64,000 nucleotides of DNA, taken from positions 1-64,000 of the forward strand of contig CBDHFR010000003.1 in NCBI GenBank assembly GCA_965262665.1, read 5' to 3'. How positions within the stretch are numbered: position 1 is the stretch's first letter; the number at the start of each line of letters is the position of its first letter. Origin of the DNA: CBDBND01 sp965262665. Lineage in GTDB: Bacteria; Pseudomonadota; Alphaproteobacteria; Rhodospirillales; Rhodospirillaceae. Positions 25,303-34,048 of the stretch are shown piece after piece. A model generated the notes under the pieces. That model saw only the letters and a program-made list of their open reading frames with translations. It ran no database searches and was not told the origin of the DNA. The translations under genes and the position numbers were made by a program.

Positions 25303-26265
25303 TCAGGCTGGCGGTATCTTTTGCGCTTCTACCGCTTTCATAAAGTCGGCAACAATGCTGGCCCAACGCTTCGGTTCAGCCATGAACTGGAGCAGATCGC
25401 CTTTCGAAAACTCGATATATTTGAAGTCGGGCCTATGCTGGTTGGTGACACGCAGATCCATGACATTAACAGGGTCTTCCAAGTCAGACAGCACCAGTCC
25501 GGGCATTTTGATCGCCATCAGGTCAGGCAACATGTCGTAATGAAAGGCCGCCCAATGGCCGATGTCAGGACCTTGAATATACCCTGTGATCGTCAACCAC
25601 ATTTTGGCGTCGAGGATCGCTTGGGGTTCGGGCGGTGTCTGTGGCTTGAACCGGTGGCCAAGATGCGAGCCATCGGCTTGCGGGGTGCGGTCCCGCCCCG
25701 GCCCCGATAGATAACGGTCTGCCTCTTCCTGGGTCAGCTGGGCCGCACCGTGCATGATGATTGAGGTAACACGGTCCGGGTGATTGGCAGCGAACGAGGC
25801 GGCCACTTGAGCACCGGTGTGGTGTCCGGCGATTGCAACTTTGTCTAATCCAAGGTGATCGAGTACAGGCACCAAGTTGTCGGCATATTCGCCAATGGTC
25901 GGTTGTTCCGGCGGCAGATCGGATAGCCCGTATCCCGGCCTGTCTATCGTAATGGCGCGAATGTCCATCTCTGCAAACGCGTTCTGCACGTCGGCGAACT
26001 GAATCATCGACATTGGCGACTGATGCAACAGGACGATGGGATTTTTCGTGTCGCGTGGACCGATGTCGCGGTAGTGCACTTGCCCCATCGGTGTGGATAC
26101 GTAGCCCTTACCGCCGGCCAACATACTCCCCCAACCGCGCCAATCGTCGACGGAGGTGCCGCGGCCCAAGGGTTCACCAGCTTGGGTGGGAGCAGTAAGG
26201 AAAGCAACCAAACACGCCGCACAAGCAGCTGCTGATGGGGGGAAAAGCGTCCTACGGGTCAACAT
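25303..26265 (-). CDS. Exported alpha/beta hydrolase with atypical nucleophile elbow
   Basis: 320 aa. Signal with a twin-arginine-like start (MLTRRTLFPPSAAACAACLV). The fold is a standard alpha/beta hydrolase: IVLLHQSPMSM as the oxyanion-hole strand near residue 78, TIDRPGYGLSDLP near 107, and AGHHTGAQVAASFA near 145. The elbow is G-H-H-T-G rather than G-x-S-x-G, so His occupies the usual Ser position. The gene lies between rnhB and the flavoprotein gene, all on the minus strand. Substrate unknown. Confidence 0.75.
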   Translation of the reverse strand: MLTRRTLFPPSAAACAACLVAFLTAPTQAGEPLGRGTSVDDWRGWGSMLAGGKGYVSTPMGQVHYRDIGPRDTKNPIVLLHQSPMSMIQFADVQNAFAEMDIRAITIDRPGYGLSDLPPEQPTIGEYADNLVPVLDHLGLDKVAIAGHHTGAQVAASFAANHPDRVTSIIMHGAAQLTQEEADRYLSGPGRDRTPQADGSHLGHRFKPQTPPEPQAILDAKMWLTITGYIQGPDIGHWAAFHYDMLPDLMAIKMPGLVLSDLEDPVNVMDLRVTNQHRPDFKYIEFSKGDLLQFMAEPKRWASIVADFMKAVEAQKIPPA

Positions 26266-26375
26266 GATTCAGTCCTTCGATTTAGATGTGGGAAAGGGAA
26301 CCATACCTACCGTGCGGACATTAAAGTGCGCCTTACGTCCAATAATAGCAACGGCGAAAACCGGAAAATTGCCAC

Positions 26376-26990
26376 TCATAAGTTATCCAGCACGGCCCGC
26401 ACCGGGGCATAGCTTTTTCGGTGGTGGGGCGTGACCCCGAGACGGTTCAAAGCATGGCGATGTTCTGCCGTGCCATAGCCCTGATTGGTCGCCCAACCGT
26501 AGCCTGGAAAGTCTCGCGCCAGCGATCCCATCATCCGGTCGCGGGTCACCTTGGCGACGATGGACGCGGCGGCGATGGACAGACTAAGGCTATCCCCTTT
26601 GACAACCGTGCGGACATTGCAGGGCAGCGGTGGGGTACGGTTGCCGTCCACCAAAGCACAGGAAACTTCTGTATCAAGGGTAGTAAAAGCTCTAGCCATG
26701 GCCATATGTGTGGCTTGAAGAATGTTCCAGGTGTCGATTTCCTCTACTGATGCTACGCCCACGCCACTGATCACGGCTCCGCTCATAGAAAGGGCTTCAA
26801 ACAGAGTGACCCGTTTTAAAGGGGACAAGGTTTTGGAATCGTCCAGTTCCGCAACAAGATTATCTTCAAGAGACGCTCGATCCAGGACAACAGAGGCGGC
26901 CACAACCGGTCCTGCCCAAGGCCCCCGTCCCGCTTCATCGATCCCGGCGACCACTCCGCCGGCATCAATTTCCAGGCTAAAGTCGAGCAT
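26376..26990 (-). CDS. rnhB: Ribonuclease HII
   Basis: 204 aa from ATG 26990 (MLDFSLEIDAGGVVAGIDEA). It removes RNA from RNA-DNA hybrids, including single ribonucleotides and Okazaki primers. The catalytic carboxylates are visible: Asp-Glu in AGIDEAGRGPWAGPV, Asp in CALVDGNRTPP and Asp in IVAKVTRDRMM. The C-terminal GYGTAEHRHALNRLGVTPHH is the family signature. The open frame runs 213 bases upstream, but that sequence overlaps the divergent glycosyltransferase gene and is not conserved, so 26990 is preferred. Confidence 0.92.
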   Translation of the reverse strand: MLDFSLEIDAGGVVAGIDEAGRGPWAGPVVAASVVLDRASLEDNLVAELDDSKTLSPLKRVTLFEALSMSGAVISGVGVASVEEIDTWNILQATHMAMARAFTTLDTEVSCALVDGNRTPPLPCNVRTVVKGDSLSLSIAAASIVAKVTRDRMMGSLARDFPGYGWATNQGYGTAEHRHALNRLGVTPHHRKSYAPVRAVLDNL

Positions 26991-27066
26991 GAATAAATGG
27001 TCCTGAAGTGCAGGTGGCGATGACGGGATCAGTAGCGCAGTATGCCGTTCCCGCGGATGAGATTCT

Positions 27067-27759
27067 ATGGCTGACACCGACGTTCCCAACCTTTCCATCA
27101 TCATTCCGACACTGAATGCAAAGGACGGTTTGCCAGCCTGTCTACAGTCCCTTGAGGCATGGCCAGCGCGCAAAGAACTCATCGTCGTCGATGGCGGATC
27201 CAAAGATGAAACCGTTGCCCTCGCCTATAAGGTTGGCGCAAAGGTTTTACCCACAGAGCGAGGACGCGGACAGCAGTTGCAACGCGGCGGCAAGGCGGCG
27301 AAAGGCCAGTGGCTCCTGTTTCTCCATGCGGATACGGTGTTGCAGAACGGGTGGGAAGCGGAGGTACAGGCCTTCATGGATGACATCGGCAATCGGCAAC
27401 GGGTCGCCGCTTTTCGTTTCACTTTGGACGATGACGGGCCACAGGCTGGACGACTTGAACGCATGGTAGCCTGGCGATGCAAGCGGCTGGGTCTGCCGTA
27501 TGGTGATCAGGGCCTACTCACCCACCGCGATTTGTATGAGGTCGTTGGTGGCTACAAACCCATACCGGCGATGGAAGATGTTGATCTTGTAAGGCGACTT
27601 GGCCGAGACCGCATACACATGTTCGAAACGGCGGCGGTCACGTCTTCAGCCCGTTACGTGAAAAGCGGCTGGTGGGCTCGACCGTCCTGGAACTTATTCT
27701 GTCTGTTCTTACATATATGCCGCGTTCCACCCCTCTTGATCTCCAGGCTTTACGGATGA
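27067..27759 (+). CDS. Glycosyltransferase family 2, TIGR04283 type
   Basis: 230 aa. GT2 fold: LSIIIPTLNAKDGLPACLQS at the start, ELIVVDGGSKDETV for nucleotide binding near residue 40, FLHADTVLQNGW near 87 and a catalytic-region MEDVDLVRRLGR near 170. The pattern matches the TIGR04283 family, which pairs with TIGR04282 proteins in radical-SAM and arsenosugar-type clusters. The TIGR04282-type gene follows 10 bases later, so they form an operon. The start is 76 bases from the divergent rnhB. Confidence 0.83.
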   Translation: MADTDVPNLSIIIPTLNAKDGLPACLQSLEAWPARKELIVVDGGSKDETVALAYKVGAKVLPTERGRGQQLQRGGKAAKGQWLLFLHADTVLQNGWEAEVQAFMDDIGNRQRVAAFRFTLDDDGPQAGRLERMVAWRCKRLGLPYGDQGLLTHRDLYEVVGGYKPIPAMEDVDLVRRLGRDRIHMFETAAVTSSARYVKSGWWARPSWNLFCLFLHICRVPPLLISRLYG

Positions 27760-27769
27760 GGGCGGTCAG

Positions 27770-28372
27770 TTGAAAAAAGGTGTCCTCATTGTCATGGCGC
27801 GCGCGGTGCGTTTTGGCGTCGTGAAATCCCGGCTCGCCAGAGATATCGGTGCGTTTAATGCCTGGCGCTTTTACCGCACCACTTTTCAAAACACAGTGAA
27901 GAAACTCGGCGGGGCACGTCAGTGGCACATTTGGCTTCAGGTAACACCGGACCGGGACATCAGTCCCCTGCGCCAGTGGCCCCGCTCCCTTGGAATTTTA
28001 GGTCAAGGCTGCGGTGATTTGGGAATGCGCATGGCCCAAGGTCTGACCGCTTTCGGGCGGGGCACGCCGGTGGTGTTGATCGGCAGTGATATCCCTCAGG
28101 TGACGCAACGACACATCCGCCGCGCCTTCAGAGCGCTGGGGCGGGCCGATGTGGTGCTGGGTCCGACGTCTGACGGTGGCTACTGGCTGGTGGGTTTTGC
28201 CAACCGGCGGCCGTTGCAGTCACCGTTCAAAAACGTGCGCTGGTCGTCACCGCACGCCCTCAATGACACACTCAACACTTTTGCCCATCGCCGTGTGGCG
28301 CTGGTGGACCGGCTGCGGGACGTAGACGATGGTAAGGACTACAATCGATTAATGCCGCCATTCACAGGTTAA
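27770..28372 (+). CDS. TIGR04282-type (CofC-like) transferase
   Basis: 200 aa from TTG 27770; a GAGGGCGG stretch precedes it. The fold is a nucleotidyl/glycosyl transferase: VLIVMARAVRFGVVKSRLAR at the start (family pattern FAKxPxxGxVKTRLA), VVLIGSDIPQVTQRHI near residue 103 and VVLGPTSDGGYWLVGF near 126. It is the standard partner of the TIGR04283 protein upstream. NCBI labels this pair arsenosugar biosynthesis glycosyltransferases; no arsM or arsS gene lies in this window. Confidence 0.82.
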   Translation: MKKGVLIVMARAVRFGVVKSRLARDIGAFNAWRFYRTTFQNTVKKLGGARQWHIWLQVTPDRDISPLRQWPRSLGILGQGCGDLGMRMAQGLTAFGRGTPVVLIGSDIPQVTQRHIRRAFRALGRADVVLGPTSDGGYWLVGFANRRPLQSPFKNVRWSSPHALNDTLNTFAHRRVALVDRLRDVDDGKDYNRLMPPFTG

Positions 28373-28420
28373 TGATGGCGTAAAGACGCGGTAGACGACG
28401 ATGTAATACGGAGACGGTTT

Positions 28421-29233
28421 GTGCCAACCGACGATGATCAAAGACCACCCATTCTGGCCGAGAAGTATTTTGATGCGCCATCTGCGTTTACGCCGGAAAA
28501 CCTGCTCCGAGAAGCCCGTCGCCAGAAAGGGGCAGCCGTCGCACCTGTGCCGAAGACTTGCATTCTTGATCCGGACGGAGACATCGTCCGTCAACTCAAA
28601 ATGGAGAACCGCGCCACACGGCATGAGAGTTGGGTGTGTTATCATACAGATTTATTTGTTTTCGAAGAAAACGGGCGCGAGATCGGAATAGTCGGCTGTG
28701 CTGTTGGCGCATCCTTTGCCGTTCTTGTGGCGGAAGAGCTTTTCTCATCTGGATGCAAACTGCTCATCAGCATCACATCTTCAGGACAGATTACGCCAGT
28801 GCAAACACCCCCATACTTTGTCCTGATAGATCGCGCGCTCCGTGATGAGGGGACCAGCTACCATTATTGTCCACCGTCCCTTTTTAGTGACGCACCAGAC
28901 TCAATCCTGGCGTTACTGGCGCAGTCCTTTGACGATCTGTCCGTTCCTGTAGTACGGGGCGCCACATGGACGACGGACGCGCCGTTCCGGGAAACAACGG
29001 AAGCAATCGAGGCCATGCGGGCTCGTGGACTTCTCGCTATGGAGATGGAAGCCGCTGCGCTCTACGCCTTTGCTGCGGCGCGACGTAATTCCGTCGTGTG
29101 CTTTGCTCATGTGACCAACCAAATGGCCCAGATCCAAGGCGATTTCGAAAAGGGCGATGCCAATGGCACCGCCGATGCCTTGGCCATCATCCGGCGCACT
29201 GCAGAGCGCCTGGTGGGTCCGGGCGAAAGCTAG
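28421..29233 (+). CDS. Nucleoside phosphorylase-like protein
   Basis: 270 aa from GTG 28421. Signatures of the nucleoside phosphorylase/uridine phosphorylase superfamily: GIVGCAVGASFAVLVAEEL near residue 90, a SITSSGQI turn (family SG-Gly loop) near 120, and LLAMEMEAAALYAFAAAR near 205, where Met-Glu binds the ribose. It would cleave a glycosidic bond of a nucleoside. It follows the TIGR04283/04282 pair 48 bases downstream. An IS630 element has inserted exactly at its TAG stop codon but left the stop intact. Confidence 0.78.
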   Translation: MPTDDDQRPPILAEKYFDAPSAFTPENLLREARRQKGAAVAPVPKTCILDPDGDIVRQLKMENRATRHESWVCYHTDLFVFEENGREIGIVGCAVGASFAVLVAEELFSSGCKLLISITSSGQITPVQTPPYFVLIDRALRDEGTSYHYCPPSLFSDAPDSILALLAQSFDDLSVPVVRGATWTTDAPFRETTEAIEAMRARGLLAMEMEAAALYAFAAARRNSVVCFAHVTNQMAQIQGDFEKGDANGTADALAIIRRTAERLVGPGES

Positions 29234-29245
29234 AGCAGATTCAAT

Positions 29246-29850
29246 TTAGTCCCGATCATATCCGGCGGCGGCGAAGTAGTTTTCGCATTCGGTTGAGGTG
29301 AAGGCGTCGATGGCGTCGGCAATGGCGTCCCACAGGTCGTCGGCGGTTCTGGCGGCGGCCTTTCTCAGGAGCGCCTTGAGTTTGGCGAAGGCCATCTCGA
29401 TCGGGTTGCAGTCGGGACTGTAGGGCGGCAGATACAGCAGGGTTGCGCCGGCGGCTTCGATGGCCTGGCGGATGCCAGCGACCTTGTGGGCGGGCAGGTT
29501 GGCCATGACGACGCTGTCTCCGGGGTCGAGTTCGGGTACCAGGACCTGTTCCACATAGGCCTTGAAGGCAGCCCCATGCATCGGCCCGTCGAGGAGCATC
29601 GGGGCCCGCCAGGCCCCGGAGAGGCGCAAGCCGGCGGTCAACGTGGTGGTCTTCCAATGGCCATGGGGTATGGCGGCCCGGCACCGTTCGCCTTTGCGCG
29701 ACCATCCCCGCAGCCGCGCCATCTTCATCGACGCGCCGGTCTGGTCGATGAAGATCAGCCGTTCCGGAGCGAGCCCTGCCTGGCCTTCGAACCAGAGCCG
29801 GCGCCGCGCGAGCACGTCCGGGCGCCGCTGCTCCGCTGCATGGCCGGTCT
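29246..29850 (-). pseudogene. IS630-family transposase, C-terminal part
   Basis: The frame begins KKTGHAAEQRRPDVLARRRL at the transposon junction and continues FEGQAGLAPERLIFIDQTGA with the first catalytic Asp, then LYLPPYSPDCNPIE with the catalytic Glu. The middle motif is VVMANLPAHK, where active family members have DNL, so the second catalytic Asp is Ala and the protein would be inactive even if rejoined. The N-terminal half lies at 33711-34048. Confidence 0.82.
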
Positions 29851-29927
29851 TTTTTTTGGGGAATTATATACTTGGCTAAGTAACCGACGCCGTATAACAT
29901 GCGCCCGTCTACTTATGGAGGATTGCA

Positions 29928-31135
29928 ATGCAGGAAGCAAATTGGCGTAATCGCACGCTGTTTCATGGTGACAACCTCTTTTTCCTCCGCGCCATGAACT
30001 CGGAGTCCGTGGACCTGATCGCCACCGACCCACCATTCAACAAGGGTAAAGATTTTCACGCCACCCCCGACAGCCTAGCGGCAGGGGCCAAGTTCCAGGA
30101 CCGCTGGTCATGGGAGCGCGATGTGCATCAAGATTGGGTGGATCAGATCACAGACGATCATCCTAAGCTAATGGAGGCCATCGAGAGTGCCCGTTACGCC
30201 CATTCAGACGGTATGGGCGCGTTTATGTGCTTCATGGCAGTCCGCTTGCTTGCTCTGCACCGGGTCCTGAAGCCGACCGGAAGCATATATCTGCACTGCG
30301 ACCCCACCGCCTCGCACTACCTCAAAGCTGTTATGGACGCCATCTTCGGGTGGCGGAACTTCCGCAATGAGATTGTTTGGAAAAGAACCGCCACGGTGAA
30401 AGGAAATTTCGGACAGAATAGCAAGTTCTTCGGTCCTGCCACGGACACAGTTCTGTTTTATTCCAAGTCCAGTAATTTCATTTTCAACCAGCCGTTTACT
30501 CCTTACTCAGAGGAGTATATTGACAAGTCCTACAGGCATAGGGATCAGGAAATAGGTCGACGATATAGGTTAGTTAGCATGATTGGCCCGGGCGGAGCAT
30601 CAAAAGGTAACCCGTCCTACGAAGTCATGGGAGTGACCCGATATTGGCGATACTCGCGCGAGCGTATGGCCGAATTGATTGATTGTGGCTTGGTAGTACA
30701 ATCCAAACCCGGTGCCGTTCCTCATCGGAAATACTATCTCGATGAAGGCAAAGGTGTGCCCGTTCAGTCGCTATGGGACGATATTCCGAACCTTCAGGCA
30801 TCGTCCAAAGAGCGTGTCGGCTACCCGACGCAAAAGCCTCTTGCCCTATACGAACGAATCATAAAAACCAGTTCAAACCCAAACGATATTGTACTGGACC
30901 CGTTCGCGGGTTGCGCGACCGCTTTGGTTGCCGCTGAACATCTGGGGCGTCAATGGGTCGGCATGGATATTTGGGAAAAAGCCCATGAGGTGGTGCAAGA
31001 CCGCATAGAGCGTGAAGTCGGACTATTCGGCAAGGTAACGTTTACCAACCAGTTACCGGAGCGCACCGATGACGGCGAGACGGCCTCGCCGTTCCTCCGC
31101 GTCAAGCAACGGGTCCGCGAGCCGGATGGCCCTAA
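29928..31135 (+). pseudogene. DNA methyltransferase domain of a methyltransferase-HNH fusion, cut by IS5
   Basis: About 402 residues up to the IS5 border. Motif IV LIATDPPFNKGKDFHATPDS near residue 33, a variable target-recognition region, then motif I IVLDPFAGCATALVAAEHLG near 320, so it is a beta-class amino-methyltransferase (N6-adenine or N4-cytosine). The start ATGCAGGAAGC follows GGAGG by 6 bases. The last codons EPDGP read into AAG; if the IS5 element and one flank copy are removed, the next codons are KWTRAAMYEHLLEQHGPHCR, the HNH part at 32045-32294. So the ancestral gene was one ~485-aa protein with both activities. Confidence 0.82.
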
Positions 31136-32041
31136 GAGTCGGTTTCGAAAGTCATGCGGCTCGGGCCAATCTGCGGACGAGGAGCATGACGGAGGCGGCG
31201 TAGAGGAAGGCGCGGGCCGAGGCGATGGTGGCCTCGAAGTCCTTTGCCAGTCGCCGGTTGCGGTTGATCCAGGCGAAGAAGCGCTCCACGACCCAGCGGC
31301 GCGGTTGGACGGCGAAGCCGACCTGATCGGGGCTTTTGCGCACGATCTCGACGGCGATCACGGTGGCCGTGGCGCCTTCTCGCCGGCGTAGCCGCTGTCG
31401 GCAAAGACCTTCTCGATGAACGGAAACGAGCCGCGTGAGGCGCACAGCAGCGGCCCGCCACCATCGCGGTCCTGGATACTCGCCGGATGCGCCTCGAGCA
31501 CGAGGCCGCGCCCGTCGGTGTCGACCAGCGCGTGGCGCTTGCGCCCCTTGATCTTCTTGCCCGCATCGTAGCCGCGGGGGCCACCAGCCTCGGTCGTCTT
31601 GACGCTCTGGCTGTCGATAATCGCGCCGCTCGGGCTGGCCTCGCGTCCGACCCGCTCGCGATCGGCCATGACCAGAAAGTGGTTGATCTTCTCAAGGAGG
31701 CCGTCGTCGCGGAACTTAGCGAACCAGCGATAGATCGTGCCCCACGGTGGTAAATCGCTTGGCAGCAAGCGCCAAGGGCAGCCAGCCCGCATCACGTAGA
31801 AAATGCCGTTGACGATCTCTCGCATCGGCCATGACCGGGGCCGTCCCGTGCCATGAGCCGGAGGCAAATGAGGCTCGATCACAACCCACTCCGCAGCGGT
31901 CAAATCAGTCTGATAACGCAGCGCCTTGCGGCTATGCTGCTCTCGGGTGGTCGGCGTCCACATGGCGGCTCCAGATCGGTTTCAGCAACCTTCCTGGAAT
32001 CACATCGACACCGGCCACTCAACCCCTTTCGAAACGGCCTC
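31136..32041 (-). mobile_element. IS5-family (IS427-group) element
   Basis: 906 bp. Ends GAGTCGGTTTCGAAAG (left) and GAGGCCGTTTCGAAAG (right, reverse strand) match at 14 of 16 positions. It is flanked by TAA on both sides (CTAA if the boundary is shifted one base), fitting the YTAR target of the IS427 group. It splits the methyltransferase-HNH gene in frame-neutral fashion. Confidence 0.85.
31152..31963 (-). CDS. IS5-family transposase, two overlapping frames
   Basis: The first frame (31963-31358) starts MWTPTTREQHSRKALRYQTD, with LLPSDLPPWGTIYRWFAKFR and the catalytic Asp in GAIIDSQSVKTTEAGGPRGY. The second frame (to 31152) carries RRWVVERFFAWINRNRRLAK with the catalytic Glu. The overlap near 31380 (SGYAGEKAP versus EGATATVIAVEIV) is where the frames must join, as in IS427-type elements that use a programmed shift. 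Both halves look intact, so the element could be active. Confidence 0.85.
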
Positions 32042-32044
32042 TAA

Positions 32045-32294
32045 GTGGACACGCGCTGCCATGTACGAGCACCTGTTGGAACAGCACGGCCCGCACTGCC
32101 GGGGCTGCGACCGCACCTTTGACGATTCCCGCTACCTTGAACTTGATCACAACACGCCACGCTCGGACGGCGGGATCAATCACATATCCAACCGCATCCT
32201 ACTGTGCGGCCCGTGCAACCGGCTCAAGAGCAATACCTTCACGCTCTCAGGGCTGCGGCGCGAGAACAAGAAACATGGATATATGATCAAATGA
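32045..32294 (+). pseudogene. HNH endonuclease domain of the methyltransferase-HNH fusion
   Basis: 83 residues from KWTRAAMYEHLLEQHGPHCR to GYMIK. The HNH fold is complete: CRGCDRTF with a Cys pair, YLELDHNTPRSDGGINHISN with the catalytic His, and RILLCGPCNRLKSN with the second Cys pair and Asn. An internal ATG (32062) could allow separate translation, but there is no good ribosome binding site, and the reading frame matches the methyltransferase frame across the IS5 junction. The next gene begins 8 bases after the stop. Confidence 0.8.
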
Positions 32295-32302
32295 GGAATA
32301 CG

Positions 32303-32590
32303 ATGGACAACGAGATAGAAGACCGGCTGGAATATATTGAAGCCGAAACTCATCGGATTCATGGCGAATTAGCCGCCTTACAGAATGTGCTTGTTGGTGC
32401 TCTACGCGACACCTTTATAGCGAAGCCCGACGTTGTCGAGAGGATGTTAGTTAGTCTTCAAGTCGAGATCGATAGGCTCGACGATCTCGTCAAACCCATA
32501 CCGGCACAATCCTTCATGAAAGAAGGAGCACAACGATTCTATAAGAAATTCTCCGCTCTTGTCCGTGATTCTATTGGAATTGGAAATTGA
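32303..32590 (+). CDS. Small coiled-coil protein, transposon passenger
   Basis: 95 aa from ATG 32303, 8 bases after the HNH stop and preceded by GAGGAA. Largely helical with heptads (IEDRLEYIEAETHRIHGELA; ERMLVSLQVEIDRLDDLV), so a coiled coil is likely. No family recognised. Its place directly behind the methyltransferase-HNH gene within the transposon suggests a helper role in modification or restriction, but this is inference. Confidence 0.6.
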   Translation: MDNEIEDRLEYIEAETHRIHGELAALQNVLVGALRDTFIAKPDVVERMLVSLQVEIDRLDDLVKPIPAQSFMKEGAQRFYKKFSALVRDSIGIGN

Positions 32591-32620
32591 TTTGGTATTA
32601 CTAGACATGACAAGTCACTC

Positions 32621-32640
32621 CGGTTAGGTTGTCCTAACCG
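32621..32640 (+). terminator. Hairpin after the passenger operon
   Basis: CGGTTAGG-TTGT-CCTAACCG, a perfect 8-bp stem, 31 bases after the small-ORF stop. No clear T-run on either strand, so termination is probable rather than certain. Confidence 0.5.
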
Positions 32641-32703
32641 AGGGGTTTCTGCACTTGACTCTGTGCCCTGCGTTGGCCTTCAAACCTGCGGGGCGTTTCT
32701 ACT

Positions 32704-33639
32704 TTAAGCAATCAAATCCTTATAATTCAATCTTTTTCCTACCATTCGGTTAACAACTGCTTCCATCTGGTTCAGCGTATCCAGTTCGCGCACGTTGTGA
32801 CGGCCTGAAAACTTGTCCACGTAGCGCTGTAAGTGCTTTGCACTGATCTTGTGGTAGACGCCTTTGTGGGCACGCTTTAGCATGGCCCAGAAACTCTCGA
32901 TGCCGTTTGGTGGGCCATCCCGTCAACGTACTCGCCAACGCTGTGGCGCACGCTTGTATGATCAAAGGGCATGCCCTTGTATGCCGCCGCGTCGTCTGAA
33001 TAAACCGTGGCCCCTGCCAGTGCCGTGGCGACAACGAAGCCTTGGAGCGTCTTGGCGTCGGTTGTCTTTACGACCGCAGCTTTAACCTTATTCGTCTTGC
33101 GATCCTTGGCACCAACAATGGCAGCCTTGCCAACCGTGCCACGCCCGGCCCGCAGTTTCTTGCTGGCATGCTTATTTGTCTCTATTGCCACCGAGGTAGG
33201 TTTCGTCGACCTCCACCGGGCCTACAAACTGCTCAAGGTCGCCAGCGCTCCATGCCTGGCGGATACGTTGAAGCATGAACCATGCCGTCTTTTGCGTAAC
33301 CCCAATATCCCGATGAAGCTTCATGCTGGACACGCCTTTGAGGCTGGTCAGGTGTAGGTAGATCGCATAAACCCACTTGCGGAACGGCAGCGGGGAGCGC
33401 TCCATGACCGTGCCGACACGGACAGAGAAATGTCGCTTACAGGACGGGCACCAATAGGGCATCGGCGGCGACCCGGCGCATTCCACGGTCTCAATAGAGC
33501 CACAACGCGGGCAATGACGGCCTTTCGACCATATCTTTGCCTCAAACCATCCCCGTGCGGCTTCGTCTGTCGGGAACATATCAGCCATCTGCATCACAGT
33601 GACACCTTCGCGGTCCGATTTGCCTGGTGCGTTGGTCAT
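32704..33639 (-). pseudogene. IS1595-family transposase with two compensating frameshifts
   Basis: From ATG 33639 (behind GGGAGACAGG) the frame holds the N-terminal zinc ribbon (CPRCGSIE and WCPSCKRHFSVR) and the start of the DDE core, VGPVEVDETYLGG. One extra base at about 33185 breaks it. It resumes as ETNKHASKKLRAGRGTVGKA with Asp in VYSDDAAAYKG, to EYVDGMAH. A missing base near 32922 breaks it again, and the original frame gives NGIESFWAMLKRAHKGVYHK through GKRLNYKDLIA at 32704. All DDE-type motifs are present, but neither frame alone yields a full protein. Confidence 0.82.
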
Positions 33640-33710
33640 GGCCTGTCTCCCTTCCCACTGAATATAGGGAGATGCCGTCACTTAGTCAAGTATATAATTC
33701 CCTTTTTTTG

Positions 33711-34048
33711 TGCGTCAGCCCGCGCTTGGCGAAGAAGTGCCAGACCGTCGACGGGCACACCCGAACCCCGTGCGACGCCGCCAGCTTCTCGCCAATCTCG
33801 GCCAGCGTCATAGCCTTGGTCTGCGCCACCAGAGCCAGGATAAAGGCCTCATGCGCATCCAGCTTCGAGCCAGGCGGTTGGCCCTGGCGGTCGGGCTCGA
33901 TCGAGCCCGTCTCGCGCCAGCGCCGGCGCCAGTGGATCGCCGTCGAAGGCGCGACACGAAAACGCGCCGCGGCCCCCCGTGCAGACAGACCCCCAGTGAC
34001 CGCCTCGACGACCCGCCGGCGAAGATCATTCCCGTAACAATGCCCCAT
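33711..34048 (-). pseudogene. IS630-family transposase, N-terminal HTH part
   Basis: From ATG 34048 (MGHCYGNDLRRRVVEAVTGG) it has the helix-turn-helix region LSARGAAARFRVAPSTAIHW and a second one (MTLAEIGEKLAASHGVRVCP, then STVWHFFAKRGLTHKK). The reading frame is interrupted at the TTTTTTTG duplication by the IS1595-family transposon. Joined to 29246-29850 it gives THKKKTGHAAEQ, the expected family sequence. Confidence 0.82.

Larger units (their letters stand above)
29859..33702 (-). mobile_element. 3844-bp IS1595-family transposon with methyltransferase-HNH passenger
   Basis: Terminal inverted repeats start GGGAATTATATACTTGGCTA (left) and GGGAATTATATACTTGACTA (right, reverse strand), 22 of 23 bases matching. 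Perfect 8-bp target duplications TTTTTTTG flank it (29851-29858 and 33703-33710), the duplication length expected of IS1595. Inside are a methyltransferase-HNH gene (split by an IS5 element), a small coiled-coil gene, a hairpin, and an IS1595-type transposase gene with frameshifts. Confidence 0.87.
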
